From: Butyrivibrio sp. LB2008
GTDB taxonomy: Bacteria > Bacillota > Clostridia > Lachnospirales > Lachnospiraceae
Direction of reading: 5' to 3'
Assembly: GCF_000621565.1 (NCBI RefSeq)
Contig: NZ_JHXZ01000012.1
Coordinates: forward strand, 1-64,000
Length of the DNA: 64,000 nucleotides
Positions within the stretch are counted from its first letter, which is position 1, and the number at the start of each line of letters is the position of its first letter. A model generated the notes under the pieces. It ran no database searches, had not been told where the DNA came from, and saw nothing but the letters and a program-made list of their open reading frames with translations. Of the stretch, positions 41,328 to 51,018 are shown one piece after another. Made by a program: the position numbers and the translations under genes.

Positions 41328-42359
41328 ATGGCATTGGATTACAAAAAGGCTGGCGTTGATATCGAAGCAGGATATAAGTCTGTTGAACTTATAAAAGGTT
41401 ATGTTAAAGAGACAATGAGACCGGAAGTACTTGGAGGACTCGGTGGCTTTTCGGGTGCATTTTCACTCAGTAAGATAAAAGACATGGAAGATCCGGTTCT
41501 TTTGTCCGGAACAGACGGAGTCGGAACAAAGATTAAGCTTGCGTTCCTTCTTGACAAGCATGATACTATCGGAATTGATGCTGTTGCAATGTGTGTAAAC
41601 GACGTTGCATGTGCAGGCGGTGAACCGCTGTTTTTCCTTGATTATATTGCATGTGGCAAGAATATTCCCGAGAAGATCGCTGCAATCGTTAAGGGTGTTG
41701 CCGAAGGTTGTAAGCAGTCTGATGCTGCACTTATCGGCGGAGAGACAGCCGAGCATCCCGGACTTATGCCCGAGGATGAGTATGACGTTGCAGGATTTGC
41801 TGTCGGCGTTGTAGACAGAAAAGATATGATCGACGGAAGTTCAATAAAGGACGGAGACGTACTTATCGGTGTTGCTTCAAGTGGTGTTCACAGTAACGGA
41901 TTTTCACTTGTAAGAAAAGTATTCGATATGACAAAAGAGAGCCTTGAGACATATTATGATGAGCTCGGTGCTACTCTTGGTGAGACACTTCTTACACCTA
42001 CAAGAATCTATGTAAAGATGATGAAAGCAATCAAGAATGCAGGTGTTAAGGTTAAGGGGTGCAGCCATATCACAGGTGGCGGATTTTATGAGAATGTGCC
42101 CAGAATGCTTCCTGACGGAATCAAGGCTGTGATCGAGAAGAACAGCTATGACATTCCCCCTATCTTCAAGCTTATGCAGACAAAGGGCGGAATTGAAGAA
42201 CAGATGATGTATAACACATATAATATGGGACTTGGCATGGTTCTTGCCGTTGATCCGAGTGATGTTGATGCTGCAATGAAAGCTATTGAGTCAGCAGGCG
42301 ATAAGGCTTGGGTGGTAGGTAAGGCAGTTGCAGGCGAGAAGGGTGTAGAACTCGTATGA
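41328..42359 (+). CDS. purM: Phosphoribosylformylglycinamidine cyclo-ligase
   Basis: A 343-residue AIR synthetase. It has LSGTDGVGTK, DAVAMCVNDVACAG, ALIGGETAEHPG and HITGGGFYENVPRM, all typical. It makes AIR from FGAM with ATP. The stop overlaps the purN start (ATGA). Confidence 0.95.
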   Translation: MALDYKKAGVDIEAGYKSVELIKGYVKETMRPEVLGGLGGFSGAFSLSKIKDMEDPVLLSGTDGVGTKIKLAFLLDKHDTIGIDAVAMCVNDVACAGGEPLFFLDYIACGKNIPEKIAAIVKGVAEGCKQSDAALIGGETAEHPGLMPEDEYDVAGFAVGVVDRKDMIDGSSIKDGDVLIGVASSGVHSNGFSLVRKVFDMTKESLETYYDELGATLGETLLTPTRIYVKMMKAIKNAGVKVKGCSHITGGGFYENVPRMLPDGIKAVIEKNSYDIPPIFKLMQTKGGIEEQMMYNTYNMGLGMVLAVDPSDVDAAMKAIESAGDKAWVVGKAVAGEKGVELV

Positions 42360-43003
42360 AGATAGCGGTTATGGTTTCCGGTGGCGGAACAAATTTGCAG
42401 GCTATAATTGATGGTATCGCAAACGGTACTATCACAAATACTGAGATCTCACTTGTATATAGCAATAATCCGAATGCTTATGCAATCGAGAGAGCAAAGA
42501 AAGCCGGTATTCCTTACGCGGTTAAGAGCCCTAAGGAATTTGAAAACAGAGATGATTTTAATAAAGCATTATTAAAGATCTTACAGGATGCCAATCCGGA
42601 TCTTATTGTTCTGGCGGGATGTCTTGTTGTTATTCCGGAATGTGTTGTTAAGGCATTCCCCAACAAGATAATCAATATCCATCCTTCACTTATACCGGCA
42701 TTTTGCGGTACGGGTTTTTACGGACTCAAGGTGCATGAACAGGTGCTTAAGAGAGGCGTAAGAGTATCAGGTGCTACAGTTCATTTTGTTGACGAGGGAA
42801 CTGATACGGGACCGATAATATTGCAGAAGCCTGTTATGATAAGACAGGATGACACTCCGGAAGTGCTTCAGAAGCGTATTATGGAGCAGGCAGAGTGGAA
42901 GATCATGCCGATGGCGATTGATATGATAGCAAACGGCAGAGTAAGAGTAGAAGACCATAAAGTAATTATTGACGGATACGAAGAGGAGAATATTTTTTCA
43001 TGA
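42356..43003 (+). CDS. purN: Phosphoribosylglycinamide formyltransferase
   Basis: A 215-residue transferase adding a formyl group from 10-formyl-THF to GAR. It has VSGGGTNLQAI for the phosphate, the catalytic Asn/His region KIINIHPSLIPAF and the Asp in HFVDEGTDTGPII. It overlaps both neighbours by four bases. Confidence 0.95.
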   Translation: MKIAVMVSGGGTNLQAIIDGIANGTITNTEISLVYSNNPNAYAIERAKKAGIPYAVKSPKEFENRDDFNKALLKILQDANPDLIVLAGCLVVIPECVVKAFPNKIINIHPSLIPAFCGTGFYGLKVHEQVLKRGVRVSGATVHFVDEGTDTGPIILQKPVMIRQDDTPEVLQKRIMEQAEWKIMPMAIDMIANGRVRVEDHKVIIDGYEEENIFS

Positions 43004-44277
43004 AGGTTTTAATTGTTGGCGGAGGCGGAAGAGAACATGCTATTGCTGAGGCTGTTTCAAGAAGTCCTCAGGTTTCAAAGATATATTGTGCTCCCGGAAA
43101 CGGTGGAATTGCTGAACTTGCTGAATGTGTGCCGATAACACCTATGGAATTTGATAAGCTTGTTTCTTTTGCAAAAGAAAAAGAAATCGATCTTACCGTT
43201 ATCGGAATGGACGATCCTCTTGTAGGAGGAATCGTAGATGCATTTGAAGCTGAGGGACTCAGAGTATTCGGCCCCAGAATGAATGCTGCAATACTTGAAG
43301 GAAGTAAGGCTTTTTCAAAAGACCTTATGAAGAAATACAATATCCCTACAGCGGCTTATGAAACATTTGATAATGCCGGGGATGCTCTTAAGTATCTCGA
43401 AACAGCTAAATTTCCCATTGTTCTTAAGGCTGACGGACTTGCACTCGGTAAGGGTGTTCTTATCTGCAACAACCTTGAGGAAGCTAAGGATGGCGTAAAA
43501 GAGATCATGGAAGATAAGAAATTCGGAGATGCCGGTAATCACATGGTAATCGAAGAATTTATGACAGGAAGAGAAGTTTCCGTATTGTCTTTTGTAGACG
43601 GAAAGACAATAAAGCTCATGTCCTCAGCTCAGGATCATAAGAGAGCGGGAGACGGAGATACTGGACTCAATACGGGGGGAATGGGCAATTTCTCACCCAG
43701 TCCTTTCTACACGGAAGAAGTAGACAAGTTCTGCCGTGAGAATATTTACAGCAGAACCGTTGAAGCAATGGCAAGTGAGGGAAGAGAGTTCAAGGGAGTA
43801 ATCTTCTTCGGACTTATGCTCACACCGGACGGACCTAAGGTTCTTGAGTACAATGCAAGATTTGGAGACCCTGAGGCGCAGGTGGTACTCCCGAGACTCA
43901 AGACGGATATTATTGATGTATTTAATGCATGTATCGACGGCAAGCTTGATGAGATCAATCTTGAATTTGAAGATAAGGCAGCCGTATGTGTTGTTCTTGC
44001 AAGCGAGGGATATCCGGTAAGTTATGAGAAAGGTAAGCTTATAACCGGTCTGGATAATTTCAAGGGCAAGGATGGATATTATTGTTTCCATGCGGGAACA
44101 AAAAAGACTCCGGAAGGAATTGTTACTAACGGAGGAAGAGTTCTTGGTATCACCGCAAAGGGTGATACATTGGAAGAGGCTCGTACTAAGGCCTATGAAG
44201 CTACAGAATGGGTAAGCTTCGAAAACAAGTATATGCGTCATGATATAGGAAAAGCGATCGATGAAGCAAAAAAGTAA
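43000..44277 (+). CDS. purD: Phosphoribosylamine-glycine ligase
   Basis: A 425-residue ATP-grasp ligase forming GAR. It has GGGGREHAI, GPRMNAAILEGSKAFSK, the ATP-grasp loop LKADGLALGKGV, and LEYNARFGDPEAQ for metal binding. It closes the purE-M-N-D operon. A weak hairpin (CTGCA...TGCAG, 44283-44303) follows. Confidence 0.95.
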   Translation: MKVLIVGGGGREHAIAEAVSRSPQVSKIYCAPGNGGIAELAECVPITPMEFDKLVSFAKEKEIDLTVIGMDDPLVGGIVDAFEAEGLRVFGPRMNAAILEGSKAFSKDLMKKYNIPTAAYETFDNAGDALKYLETAKFPIVLKADGLALGKGVLICNNLEEAKDGVKEIMEDKKFGDAGNHMVIEEFMTGREVSVLSFVDGKTIKLMSSAQDHKRAGDGDTGLNTGGMGNFSPSPFYTEEVDKFCRENIYSRTVEAMASEGREFKGVIFFGLMLTPDGPKVLEYNARFGDPEAQVVLPRLKTDIIDVFNACIDGKLDEINLEFEDKAAVCVVLASEGYPVSYEKGKLITGLDNFKGKDGYYCFHAGTKKTPEGIVTNGGRVLGITAKGDTLEEARTKAYEATEWVSFENKYMRHDIGKAIDEAKK

Positions 44278-44338
44278 TAAAACCTGCAAAAAGTGCCTGC
44301 AGTATATGGCACAAATCCTAAGTTGAAAAGGAGGCTGT

Positions 44339-45898
44339 ATGAAGAATACGATGGAAAAGATAATAAGAAACACTATACTTTCTCTAGCATTGTCATTAGC
44401 AGTTTTTATCGGCTTCGGGATTGGTGCGAATGCATATACAACGACAACCGGAAAAGTAAAAGCTGATAATGTTAAAGTCAGAGAATCAGCAAGTACCACA
44501 TCTTCTCAGGTATCAAGTGTAAGCCAGGGAGCTACGGTTGACATTGTAGATGAGGAAAAAGACGATTCCGGATATGTATGGTATAAGATTAAAGTAAAAA
44601 ATGATGAATATGGCTACATAAGAAGCGATCTTGTCGAAAAGTCAGGCGGTTCATCAGGAGACTCATCCGATAACAGCGGATCATCTTCTGAAGTAAAAGC
44701 TGTTGATCAGAAGACCGTAGAAGTTCTTGCTGACAGTGGAACTATCAGACAGGGTGCAGGTACAAATAAGGACGCTGTAGGAAAAGTAAAAAAAGGCGAT
44801 ACAGTAACAATTGTCGGAGAAACAAAAGGTTCAGACGGAAAGAAATGGTATGAAGTTACTTTCGGAGAGAGCAACAGTAAGGGTTTTATCAGAAGTGATC
44901 TTGTTGCTGATTCGGAAGTTGCATCCCAGTCCGTAAAGTCAGAACAGACTGATGCTCCTTCGGATAACAGTAGCCCGGATGTTGTTGCTGAACTTGCGGA
45001 AAGCGATGAGCTCTTGAATGAAGACTCAGAAGAGGAGCCGGAAGCAGATACTGAGGCTGAAGCAGGTGCAGAGCCTATTGCTCCTGATGAGGTAGGAGAC
45101 GGAAAGTACTCTCTTACATATGAATCTGAGAACGGTGCATGGTTCCTTAATGTTATAGAAAAGAAACAGAGAGTGGATGTTGATCAGCTCTTGCAGGTTG
45201 CTGACAGTTCCAAAGGATATTATGAAAACGCTCAGACATTTAAGAAAATAGCAATTGCTGTAGGTGCATTGGCGATTGTTCTTGTGATCGTAATTGTAAT
45301 CCTCATTTTCAGACTCAGAGATGCAGCTTATTATGATGACGAAGAGGATGAAGATGATGAGGATGACGAAGACGAGGAATTTGATCGTTATTCTTCACCC
45401 AAGAAGCGTTCAAGAGATAATGCAAGAAACAGAGATGTATCGAGAAGTGAAGTAGAAACTGACGACGATATGGGCGTTAACTTAAAGAAGAGAAGACGCT
45501 CAAGAGATGAGGATGAAGAAGAACCTCAGAGCCGCAGAGCAGCAGCCAGAAGAGCTCCTGAAGATGCTCCCGAAAGACCGGCAAGGAGAACGGTTACTCC
45601 GGAAGATAGAGCAGCCAGACCTGCAAGGCCTGAGCGTCCTATGAGAAGAAGACCTGATGATTCTTTCGAAGAGCGTCCTTCAAGAGGCGCGGAAGAGAGA
45701 ACTGTCAGACCTTCAAGAAGAGATGACGATTCTTTATATGAGGATTCAAGATATGAAGAAAGACAGCCATCTGACAGAAGGATGAGGACAGAGGAGACAG
45801 CAAAGGATGAAGCTCCTTCAAGAAGAGCTAAGAACTTCCTTGGAGACGATGACGACTTTGAGTTCGAGTTCCTTGATCTTGATGATGATGACAGATAA
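44339..45898 (+). CDS. Membrane protein with two external SH3b domains and a charged cytosolic tail
   Basis: After a signal peptide (about 1-32), two bacterial SH3 domains (about 38-95 and 125-180; motifs VKVRESAST and GTIRQGAGTN, each ending YGYIRSDLV-like) suggest cell-wall binding. An acidic linker and a short beta segment lead to one membrane helix (about 302-325). The tail of about 190 residues is very acidic at first (DEEDEDDEDDEDEE), then rich in Arg, Pro and Ser. The topology is wall-facing N terminus and cytosolic tail. Function unknown; it could link wall state to something inside. Confidence 0.8.
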   Translation: MKNTMEKIIRNTILSLALSLAVFIGFGIGANAYTTTTGKVKADNVKVRESASTTSSQVSSVSQGATVDIVDEEKDDSGYVWYKIKVKNDEYGYIRSDLVEKSGGSSGDSSDNSGSSSEVKAVDQKTVEVLADSGTIRQGAGTNKDAVGKVKKGDTVTIVGETKGSDGKKWYEVTFGESNSKGFIRSDLVADSEVASQSVKSEQTDAPSDNSSPDVVAELAESDELLNEDSEEEPEADTEAEAGAEPIAPDEVGDGKYSLTYESENGAWFLNVIEKKQRVDVDQLLQVADSSKGYYENAQTFKKIAIAVGALAIVLVIVIVILIFRLRDAAYYDDEEDEDDEDDEDEEFDRYSSPKKRSRDNARNRDVSRSEVETDDDMGVNLKKRRRSRDEDEEEPQSRRAAARRAPEDAPERPARRTVTPEDRAARPARPERPMRRRPDDSFEERPSRGAEERTVRPSRRDDDSLYEDSRYEERQPSDRRMRTEETAKDEAPSRRAKNFLGDDDDFEFEFLDLDDDDR

Positions 45899-45916
45899 TT
45901 TGAACAAAAATGATTT

Positions 45917-45962
45917 AAAAGCGCCGGTTCTTGGCTTTTGTGAGAGAACCGGCGCTTTTTTC
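45917..45962 (+). terminator. Intrinsic terminator after the SH3 protein
   Basis: AAAAGCGCCGGTTCT (45917-45931) and AGAACCGGCGCTTTT (45945-45959) form a perfect 15-bp stem with a T run. Confidence 0.95.
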
Positions 45963-46043
45963 GGTATTTTTTATTCATAAAATTGACGAATCTGTATCAC
46001 GTGTTATACTAAATATATCACAAGTATGCAACAGGAGGCGGAG

Positions 46044-46427
46044 ATGATCATAGAAATTGATTTTAACAGTGATGAAGCTATTTACATACAGCTTTGTAAT
46101 CAGATCATTTTGGGCATAGCTACGTCTCAATTTCGCGAGGGAGAACAGCTTCCAAGCGTGAGGCAGCTTGCGGAGACCATTGGTATCAATATGCATACGG
46201 TCAACAAGGCTTATTTGATCCTGCAGAGAGAGGGATTTGTTAAGATTGACAGAAGGCGGGGAGCTATAATCGCCATAGATATTAACAGGATTCAGGCACT
46301 TCAGGAGGCTCAATCAGAGCTGGCTGTCGTTCTTGCAAGAGCTATATGTAAGGGTATAGGACGCGGCGAGATACATGAACTTGTAGATAAGCTTTACGAC
46401 AATTACGAAAGGATAGATGGGATATGA
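46044..46427 (+). CDS. GntR-family regulator, YtrA type
   Basis: A 127-residue winged-helix protein. The DNA-binding part (about 5-75) reads EGEQLPSVRQLAETIGINMHT; only a short helical tail follows, as in the YtrA group, so it has no effector domain. The start follows AGGAGG at 5 nt. It overlaps clpC by four bases, so it probably controls this operon. In many Firmicutes this place is taken by ctsR-mcsA-mcsB. Confidence 0.9.
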   Translation: MIIEIDFNSDEAIYIQLCNQIILGIATSQFREGEQLPSVRQLAETIGINMHTVNKAYLILQREGFVKIDRRRGAIIAIDINRIQALQEAQSELAVVLARAICKGIGRGEIHELVDKLYDNYERIDGI

Positions 46428-49009
46428 ATGATCAATTTACTGTCATGGCTGAGGATGCGCTCAGACTCGCCAAGAAAACAGCAAGAAATTTAAAACTTAA
46501 TTACGTTGGTACAGAACATATTCTTATGGGACTTATCCTTGAGGACGGAAGCGTTGCTTCCAGGATCCTTATCGATAACGGAATAGATGAAGCCAAGATG
46601 ATGGACATGATAAAGGACCTTATCGTTCCGGGAAGCAGTGTGAGGACACTCGACAGGGATGGTTTTTCGCCGAGAGCGGAGAAGGTTCTTGAGGATTCAC
46701 ATATCATGTCTGAGCGTTTCAAGGCGGATAAGACCGGAACAGAGCATATTCTGCTTGCTCTTATCAAAGAGGGTGAGAATGTGGCTGTAAGACTTATCAG
46801 CACGCTTGGTGTACCTGCGCAGAAGATTTATGCAGAGACTTTGGCTGCAATGGGAGAAGATCCGAATCTGGTAAAAGAAGATCTCGGAAGAAGGCCCAAT
46901 CCCAGAGGAAACAAGAAAGGTTCTATTCTTGCGCAGTACAGCAGGGATTTGACTGCTCTTGCGCGTGAAAAAAAACTTGATCCTGTAGTGGGAAGAGAAA
47001 GAGAAATAAAGAGAGTTATTCAGATATTAAGCCGCAGGACCAAGAACAACCCTTGCCTCATAGGTGAACCCGGTGTAGGTAAGACTGCGGTTGTAGAGGG
47101 ACTTGCACAGAGAATAGTTTCCGGAAATGTGCCTTTTACAGTGCAGGATAAGAGACTTGTTACACTGGATCTTTCCGGAATGATCGCAGGCTCCAAATAC
47201 AGAGGTGAGTTTGAGGAGAGAATCAAGAAAGTCATAAAAGAAGTTACAGAAGACGGAAATATAATTCTTTTTGTCGATGAGATGCATACTTTGATCGGTG
47301 CCGGCGGTGCAGAAGGCGCAATCGATGCATCAAATATCTTAAAGCCCTCTCTTGCAAGAGGTGAGATTCAGATGATCGGTGCGACCACTATTACTGAATA
47401 TCGCAAGTATGTAGAGAAGGATGCTGCTCTTGAGAGACGTTTCCAGCCTGTAAATGTGGATGAACCTACAAAGGAAGAGTCTGAAGAGATATTAAAGGGC
47501 ATAGTAAGCAAGTATGAAGAGCATCACAGGGTTACTATTACTCCTGAAGCAATAAAGGCTGCCGTAGAGCTCTCTGAGAGATATATTAACGACAGAAATC
47601 TGCCGGATAAGGCAATAGATCTTATCGATGAAGCTGCATCCGCTGTAAGACTTCGCACGGTTGGAGGATCACCTAAGCTTAAAGAAGTTGAAGATGCTAT
47701 TGCTGAATATGATCATAAGATTGAAGAAGCGCTCAAGAGTGATGATTTTGACCTTGCGGGACAGCTTAACAATGAGCAGAAGAAGCTTATGTCCAAGTAT
47801 AACAGGGTAAAGAATGCGGACAAGAAGAAAGAACTTTCTTCAGGCTTTGTTGTAAATGAGAATGATATTGCGGAAGTTGTTGCCCAGTGGACAAGAATTC
47901 CCGTTAAGAAGATTGCGGAGAAGGAATCGGAGAAGCTCCTTAAGCTTGAATCTATTCTTCATAAGAGAGTTATCGGACAGGAAGATGCCGTTAAGGCAAT
48001 ATCCAAGGCTATAAGAAGAGGTAGAGTCGGATTACAGGATCCTAACAGACCTATCGGTTCGTTCCTGTTCCTCGGACCTACGGGTGTGGGTAAGACAGAA
48101 CTTTCAAAGGCTCTTGCCGAGGCTATGTTCGGCGATGAGAATGCTCTTATACGAGTTGATATGTCAGAATACATGGAAGGCCATTCGGTATCAAAGATGA
48201 TAGGATCACCTCCGGGATATGTCGGCTATGATGAGGGCGGACAGCTAAGTGAGAAAGTCAGAAGACATCCTTATTCCGTAATACTTTTTGATGAGATTGA
48301 GAAAGCTCATCCCGATATATTCAATGTACTTCTTCAGGTTCTTGATGACGGACATATAACTGATGCAAAGGGGCGCAAGGTAAGCTTTAAGAATACAATT
48401 CTTATTATGACTTCTAATGTAGGCGCCCAGAAGATTGTTGATCCCAAGAAGCTTGGATTTGGCGCGGGTGATGATGCAAAGAAGGACTACGTGGATATGA
48501 AGGCCGGAGTAATGGAGGAAGTAAAGAGACTCTTTAAACCGGAGTTTATCAACCGTATTGATGAGATACAGGTATTCCATGCGCTCACAGAGAAGGAGAT
48601 GATGGATATTGTTACACTTCTTTCGCGTAATCTCAGTAAGAGATGCAAAGAGCAGATGAATATCAATCTTACTATTTCTCCTGCGGTTAAGAAGTTCCTT
48701 GTTGAAAAGCATTCTGATGCCAAAATGGGTGCAAGGCCGTTAAAGAGAGCTATTCAGTCAGCAATTGAAGATGCGATGGCAGAAGAACTTTTAAAGGGCA
48801 ATATCAAGGGTGGAAGCGATGTTACGGTATCATTAAAAGACAAAAAGATCGTGTTTGTTTCAAGTGATGGCAAAAAAACATCAGTAAAAAAAGTGGCTGT
48901 AAAGACTACTAAGCCCAAGAGAGCGCTTAAAACAAAGACTTCTGTGACAACCAAGAAACCTGCTTCAAAAACAAGTAGAAAAAGTGCCAAAAAGACGTCA
49001 AAAAAATAA
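46424..49009 (+). CDS. clpC: Clp protease ATPase ClpC
   Basis: An 861-residue Hsp100 unfoldase. It has two N-terminal Clp repeats, AAA module 1 (GEPGVGKTAVVEG, FVDEMHT), a middle coiled segment with a UVR-like stretch (about 420-455), and AAA module 2 (GPTGVGKTELSKAL, LFDEIEKAHPD). The typical end GARPLKRAIQ is followed by an unusual Lys/Thr/Ser-rich tail of about 50 residues (from about 812). It feeds substrates to ClpP. Regulation is probably by the GntR gene upstream. Confidence 0.95.
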   Translation: MNDQFTVMAEDALRLAKKTARNLKLNYVGTEHILMGLILEDGSVASRILIDNGIDEAKMMDMIKDLIVPGSSVRTLDRDGFSPRAEKVLEDSHIMSERFKADKTGTEHILLALIKEGENVAVRLISTLGVPAQKIYAETLAAMGEDPNLVKEDLGRRPNPRGNKKGSILAQYSRDLTALAREKKLDPVVGREREIKRVIQILSRRTKNNPCLIGEPGVGKTAVVEGLAQRIVSGNVPFTVQDKRLVTLDLSGMIAGSKYRGEFEERIKKVIKEVTEDGNIILFVDEMHTLIGAGGAEGAIDASNILKPSLARGEIQMIGATTITEYRKYVEKDAALERRFQPVNVDEPTKEESEEILKGIVSKYEEHHRVTITPEAIKAAVELSERYINDRNLPDKAIDLIDEAASAVRLRTVGGSPKLKEVEDAIAEYDHKIEEALKSDDFDLAGQLNNEQKKLMSKYNRVKNADKKKELSSGFVVNENDIAEVVAQWTRIPVKKIAEKESEKLLKLESILHKRVIGQEDAVKAISKAIRRGRVGLQDPNRPIGSFLFLGPTGVGKTELSKALAEAMFGDENALIRVDMSEYMEGHSVSKMIGSPPGYVGYDEGGQLSEKVRRHPYSVILFDEIEKAHPDIFNVLLQVLDDGHITDAKGRKVSFKNTILIMTSNVGAQKIVDPKKLGFGAGDDAKKDYVDMKAGVMEEVKRLFKPEFINRIDEIQVFHALTEKEMMDIVTLLSRNLSKRCKEQMNINLTISPAVKKFLVEKHSDAKMGARPLKRAIQSAIEDAMAEELLKGNIKGGSDVTVSLKDKKIVFVSSDGKKTSVKKVAVKTTKPKRALKTKTSVTTKKPASKTSRKSAKKTSKK

Positions 49010-49091
49010 GTGAATTTTAAGTTTATAATTTGACGAATATGAATTATAATAATAATAACTATTATTAGCACTATATCTCAGGAGGGTTATT

Positions 49092-49502
49092 ATGGCTGTC
49101 GTAGAGCAGTTGATACGTGCCGAGAGCGATGGAAGCATCAGCTTCGGTAACTATGAGCTTAAAGAAAAGACTAAACTAGAAAACTTTGAACACAATGGAG
49201 ATGTATTTAAAGTAAAGACCTTTAAAGAAATTACAAAGCTTGAGTGTAACGATAATTTCGTATATGAATCCGTTCCGGGCACTGCAGTTACAGGCTTTAA
49301 AGAGAATGAAGGAGGAGTTGAGTTTAGTGTAGAAGGCGAGAATGATGCGCAGATTACACTTGGTCTCCTCGAAAATACAGAGTACAGTGTTTATGTGAAT
49401 GGTAACAGCATCGGCAAGATGAGTACCAACCTCGGAGGAAAGCTTAACCTGAGCGTTGAGTTATCCGGAAATGGCGCTACTAGCGTTAAAGTAGAGAAGT
49501 AA
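49092..49502 (+). CDS. Conserved beta-rich protein, function unknown
   Basis: A 136-residue soluble protein without signal peptide. It is all-beta in character, with VEQLIRAESDGSISFGNYEL at the start and an Ig-like NTEYSVYVNGNSIG segment. Similar proteins are, to my memory, sometimes labelled endosialidase-like in this family of bacteria, without evidence of activity. AGGAGGG precedes the ATG; a terminator follows, so it is probably a single-gene unit. Confidence 0.7.
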   Translation: MAVVEQLIRAESDGSISFGNYELKEKTKLENFEHNGDVFKVKTFKEITKLECNDNFVYESVPGTAVTGFKENEGGVEFSVEGENDAQITLGLLENTEYSVYVNGNSIGKMSTNLGGKLNLSVELSGNGATSVKVEK

Positions 49503-49511
49503 GATTATGTC

Positions 49512-49556
49512 GGAGGGCTTTTCGAGTATTTTCGAAAGGCCCTTCGCTTTTCGTAG
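49512..49556 (+). terminator. Terminator between 49502 and radA
   Basis: GGAGGGCTTTTCGA and TTCGAAAGGCCCTT pair with one mismatch around a GTATT loop, followed by a T-rich stretch. Confidence 0.75.
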
Positions 49557-49583
49557 AAATTGTTTTATTTAGGGGGAGAATGT

Positions 49584-50963
49584 ATGGCAACAAAGATCAA
49601 GACAGTTTTTTATTGCCAAAACTGCGGGTATGAGTCATCCAAATGGATGGGGCAGTGCCCGGGATGTAAAGAATGGAATACCTTTGTGGAGGAGACTGCA
49701 AAGCCTGTTTCAAAGAAAAAAGGTAATTCATCTGTATTATCAAACGGAGGCGAATACAGCAGTCCGAAATCACTTTCCGAGATTGAGATGAAAGATGAGG
49801 AAAGGGCTGATACTCATATAAATGAACTTAACAGAGTGCTTGGAGGCGGCCTTGTCAGGGGCTCACTGATACTTGTGGGCGGTGATCCCGGAATCGGCAA
49901 ATCAACGCTTCTTCTTCAGGTTGCAGGCAATCTTTCAGGTGATAAGAGAGATGTTCTCTATATTTCCGGAGAGGAATCGCTTAGACAGATAAAAATCCGC
50001 GCAAACAGGATCGGTGATTTTTCCGAAACTCTTAAGTTTATGTGCGAGACTAATCTTGAGAACATCGAAACAACCATAAACAGAGTTAAACCTGAGATTG
50101 TCGTTATAGATTCGATTCAGACAATGTTCAGTGATTCTGTGACATCGGCGCCCGGAAGTGTTTCACAGGTAAGGGAGTCGACGGCTGTACTTCTTAGAAT
50201 TGCAAAGAGCCTTAATATAACGGTATTTATCGTTGGTCATGTTACGAAAGAAGGACAGGTTGCGGGCCCCAGGGTACTTGAGCATATGGTTGATACTGTT
50301 CTGTATTTTGAGGGAGACAGGCACGCATCATACAGAATACTTCGCGCTGTTAAGAACCGTTTCGGATCTACAAATGAGATAGGTGTTTTTGACATGCAGG
50401 AGAAGGGACTTGTTGAAGTTACCAATCCTTCAGAGTTTATGTTGGAAGGAAAACCTGAGAATGCCAGCGGATCGATCGTGACATGCTCTGTTACGGGAAC
50501 AAGACCTATACTTATCGAGATTCAGGCCCTAGTATGCAGAAGCAATTTTGGATTCCCAAGACGTCAGGCAAACGGAACCGATTATAACAGGGTAAACCTC
50601 CTTATGGCAGTTCTTGAAAAGAGAGTAGGACTTCAGATGGGTGAGTATGATGCATATGTCAATCTGGCAGGTGGAATGAAGCTTGCAGAACCTTCACTTG
50701 ATCTTGGAATCTGTATGGCGCTTATATCGAGTTTTAAGAATAAGCCTATAGGAGATGATGTGATCGCTTTTGGAGAAGTAGGACTTTCTGGTGAAGTTAG
50801 ATCGGTGAATATGGCTGATTCAAGAGTGCAGGAAGCTGAGAAACTGGGCTTTAAGACATGCATAGTCCCCAAAGCTCTCGAAGATAAGCTCAAAAAGAAT
50901 GTAAAGAATATAAAAGTTGTAGGTGTCTCATCTGTAGCGGATGCGATGAATTACATAGGGTGA
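49584..50963 (+). CDS. radA: DNA repair protein RadA
   Basis: A 459-residue RecA-like helicase that assists branch migration. It has the N-terminal zinc finger (CQNCG and CPGC), Walker A GGDPGIGKST, the RadA-specific KNRFGSTNE motif and a C-terminal Lon-like domain ending GEVGLSGEVR. The start at 49584 follows GGGGGAG; the ATG at 49560 lies before that site. Confidence 0.95.
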   Translation: MATKIKTVFYCQNCGYESSKWMGQCPGCKEWNTFVEETAKPVSKKKGNSSVLSNGGEYSSPKSLSEIEMKDEERADTHINELNRVLGGGLVRGSLILVGGDPGIGKSTLLLQVAGNLSGDKRDVLYISGEESLRQIKIRANRIGDFSETLKFMCETNLENIETTINRVKPEIVVIDSIQTMFSDSVTSAPGSVSQVRESTAVLLRIAKSLNITVFIVGHVTKEGQVAGPRVLEHMVDTVLYFEGDRHASYRILRAVKNRFGSTNEIGVFDMQEKGLVEVTNPSEFMLEGKPENASGSIVTCSVTGTRPILIEIQALVCRSNFGFPRRQANGTDYNRVNLLMAVLEKRVGLQMGEYDAYVNLAGGMKLAEPSLDLGICMALISSFKNKPIGDDVIAFGEVGLSGEVRSVNMADSRVQEAEKLGFKTCIVPKALEDKLKKNVKNIKVVGVSSVADAMNYIG

Positions 50964-50978
50964 AATAATCTTTATATG

Positions 50979-51010
50979 AAAAAAGAGAGTTGTGAAAAAC
51001 TCTCTTTTTT
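50979..51010. terminator. Bidirectional terminator between radA and the convergent surface gene
   Basis: AAAAAAGAGAGTT and AACTCTCTTTTTT form a 13-bp stem with a 6-nt loop. The A and T runs make it work on both strands. Confidence 0.95.
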
Positions 51011-51018
51011 CATATATA

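Noticed and set aside
43693..44499. 268-codon open frame on the minus strand
   Set aside because: Antisense to purD and the SH3 gene start; no family motif; explained by codon bias of the true genes.
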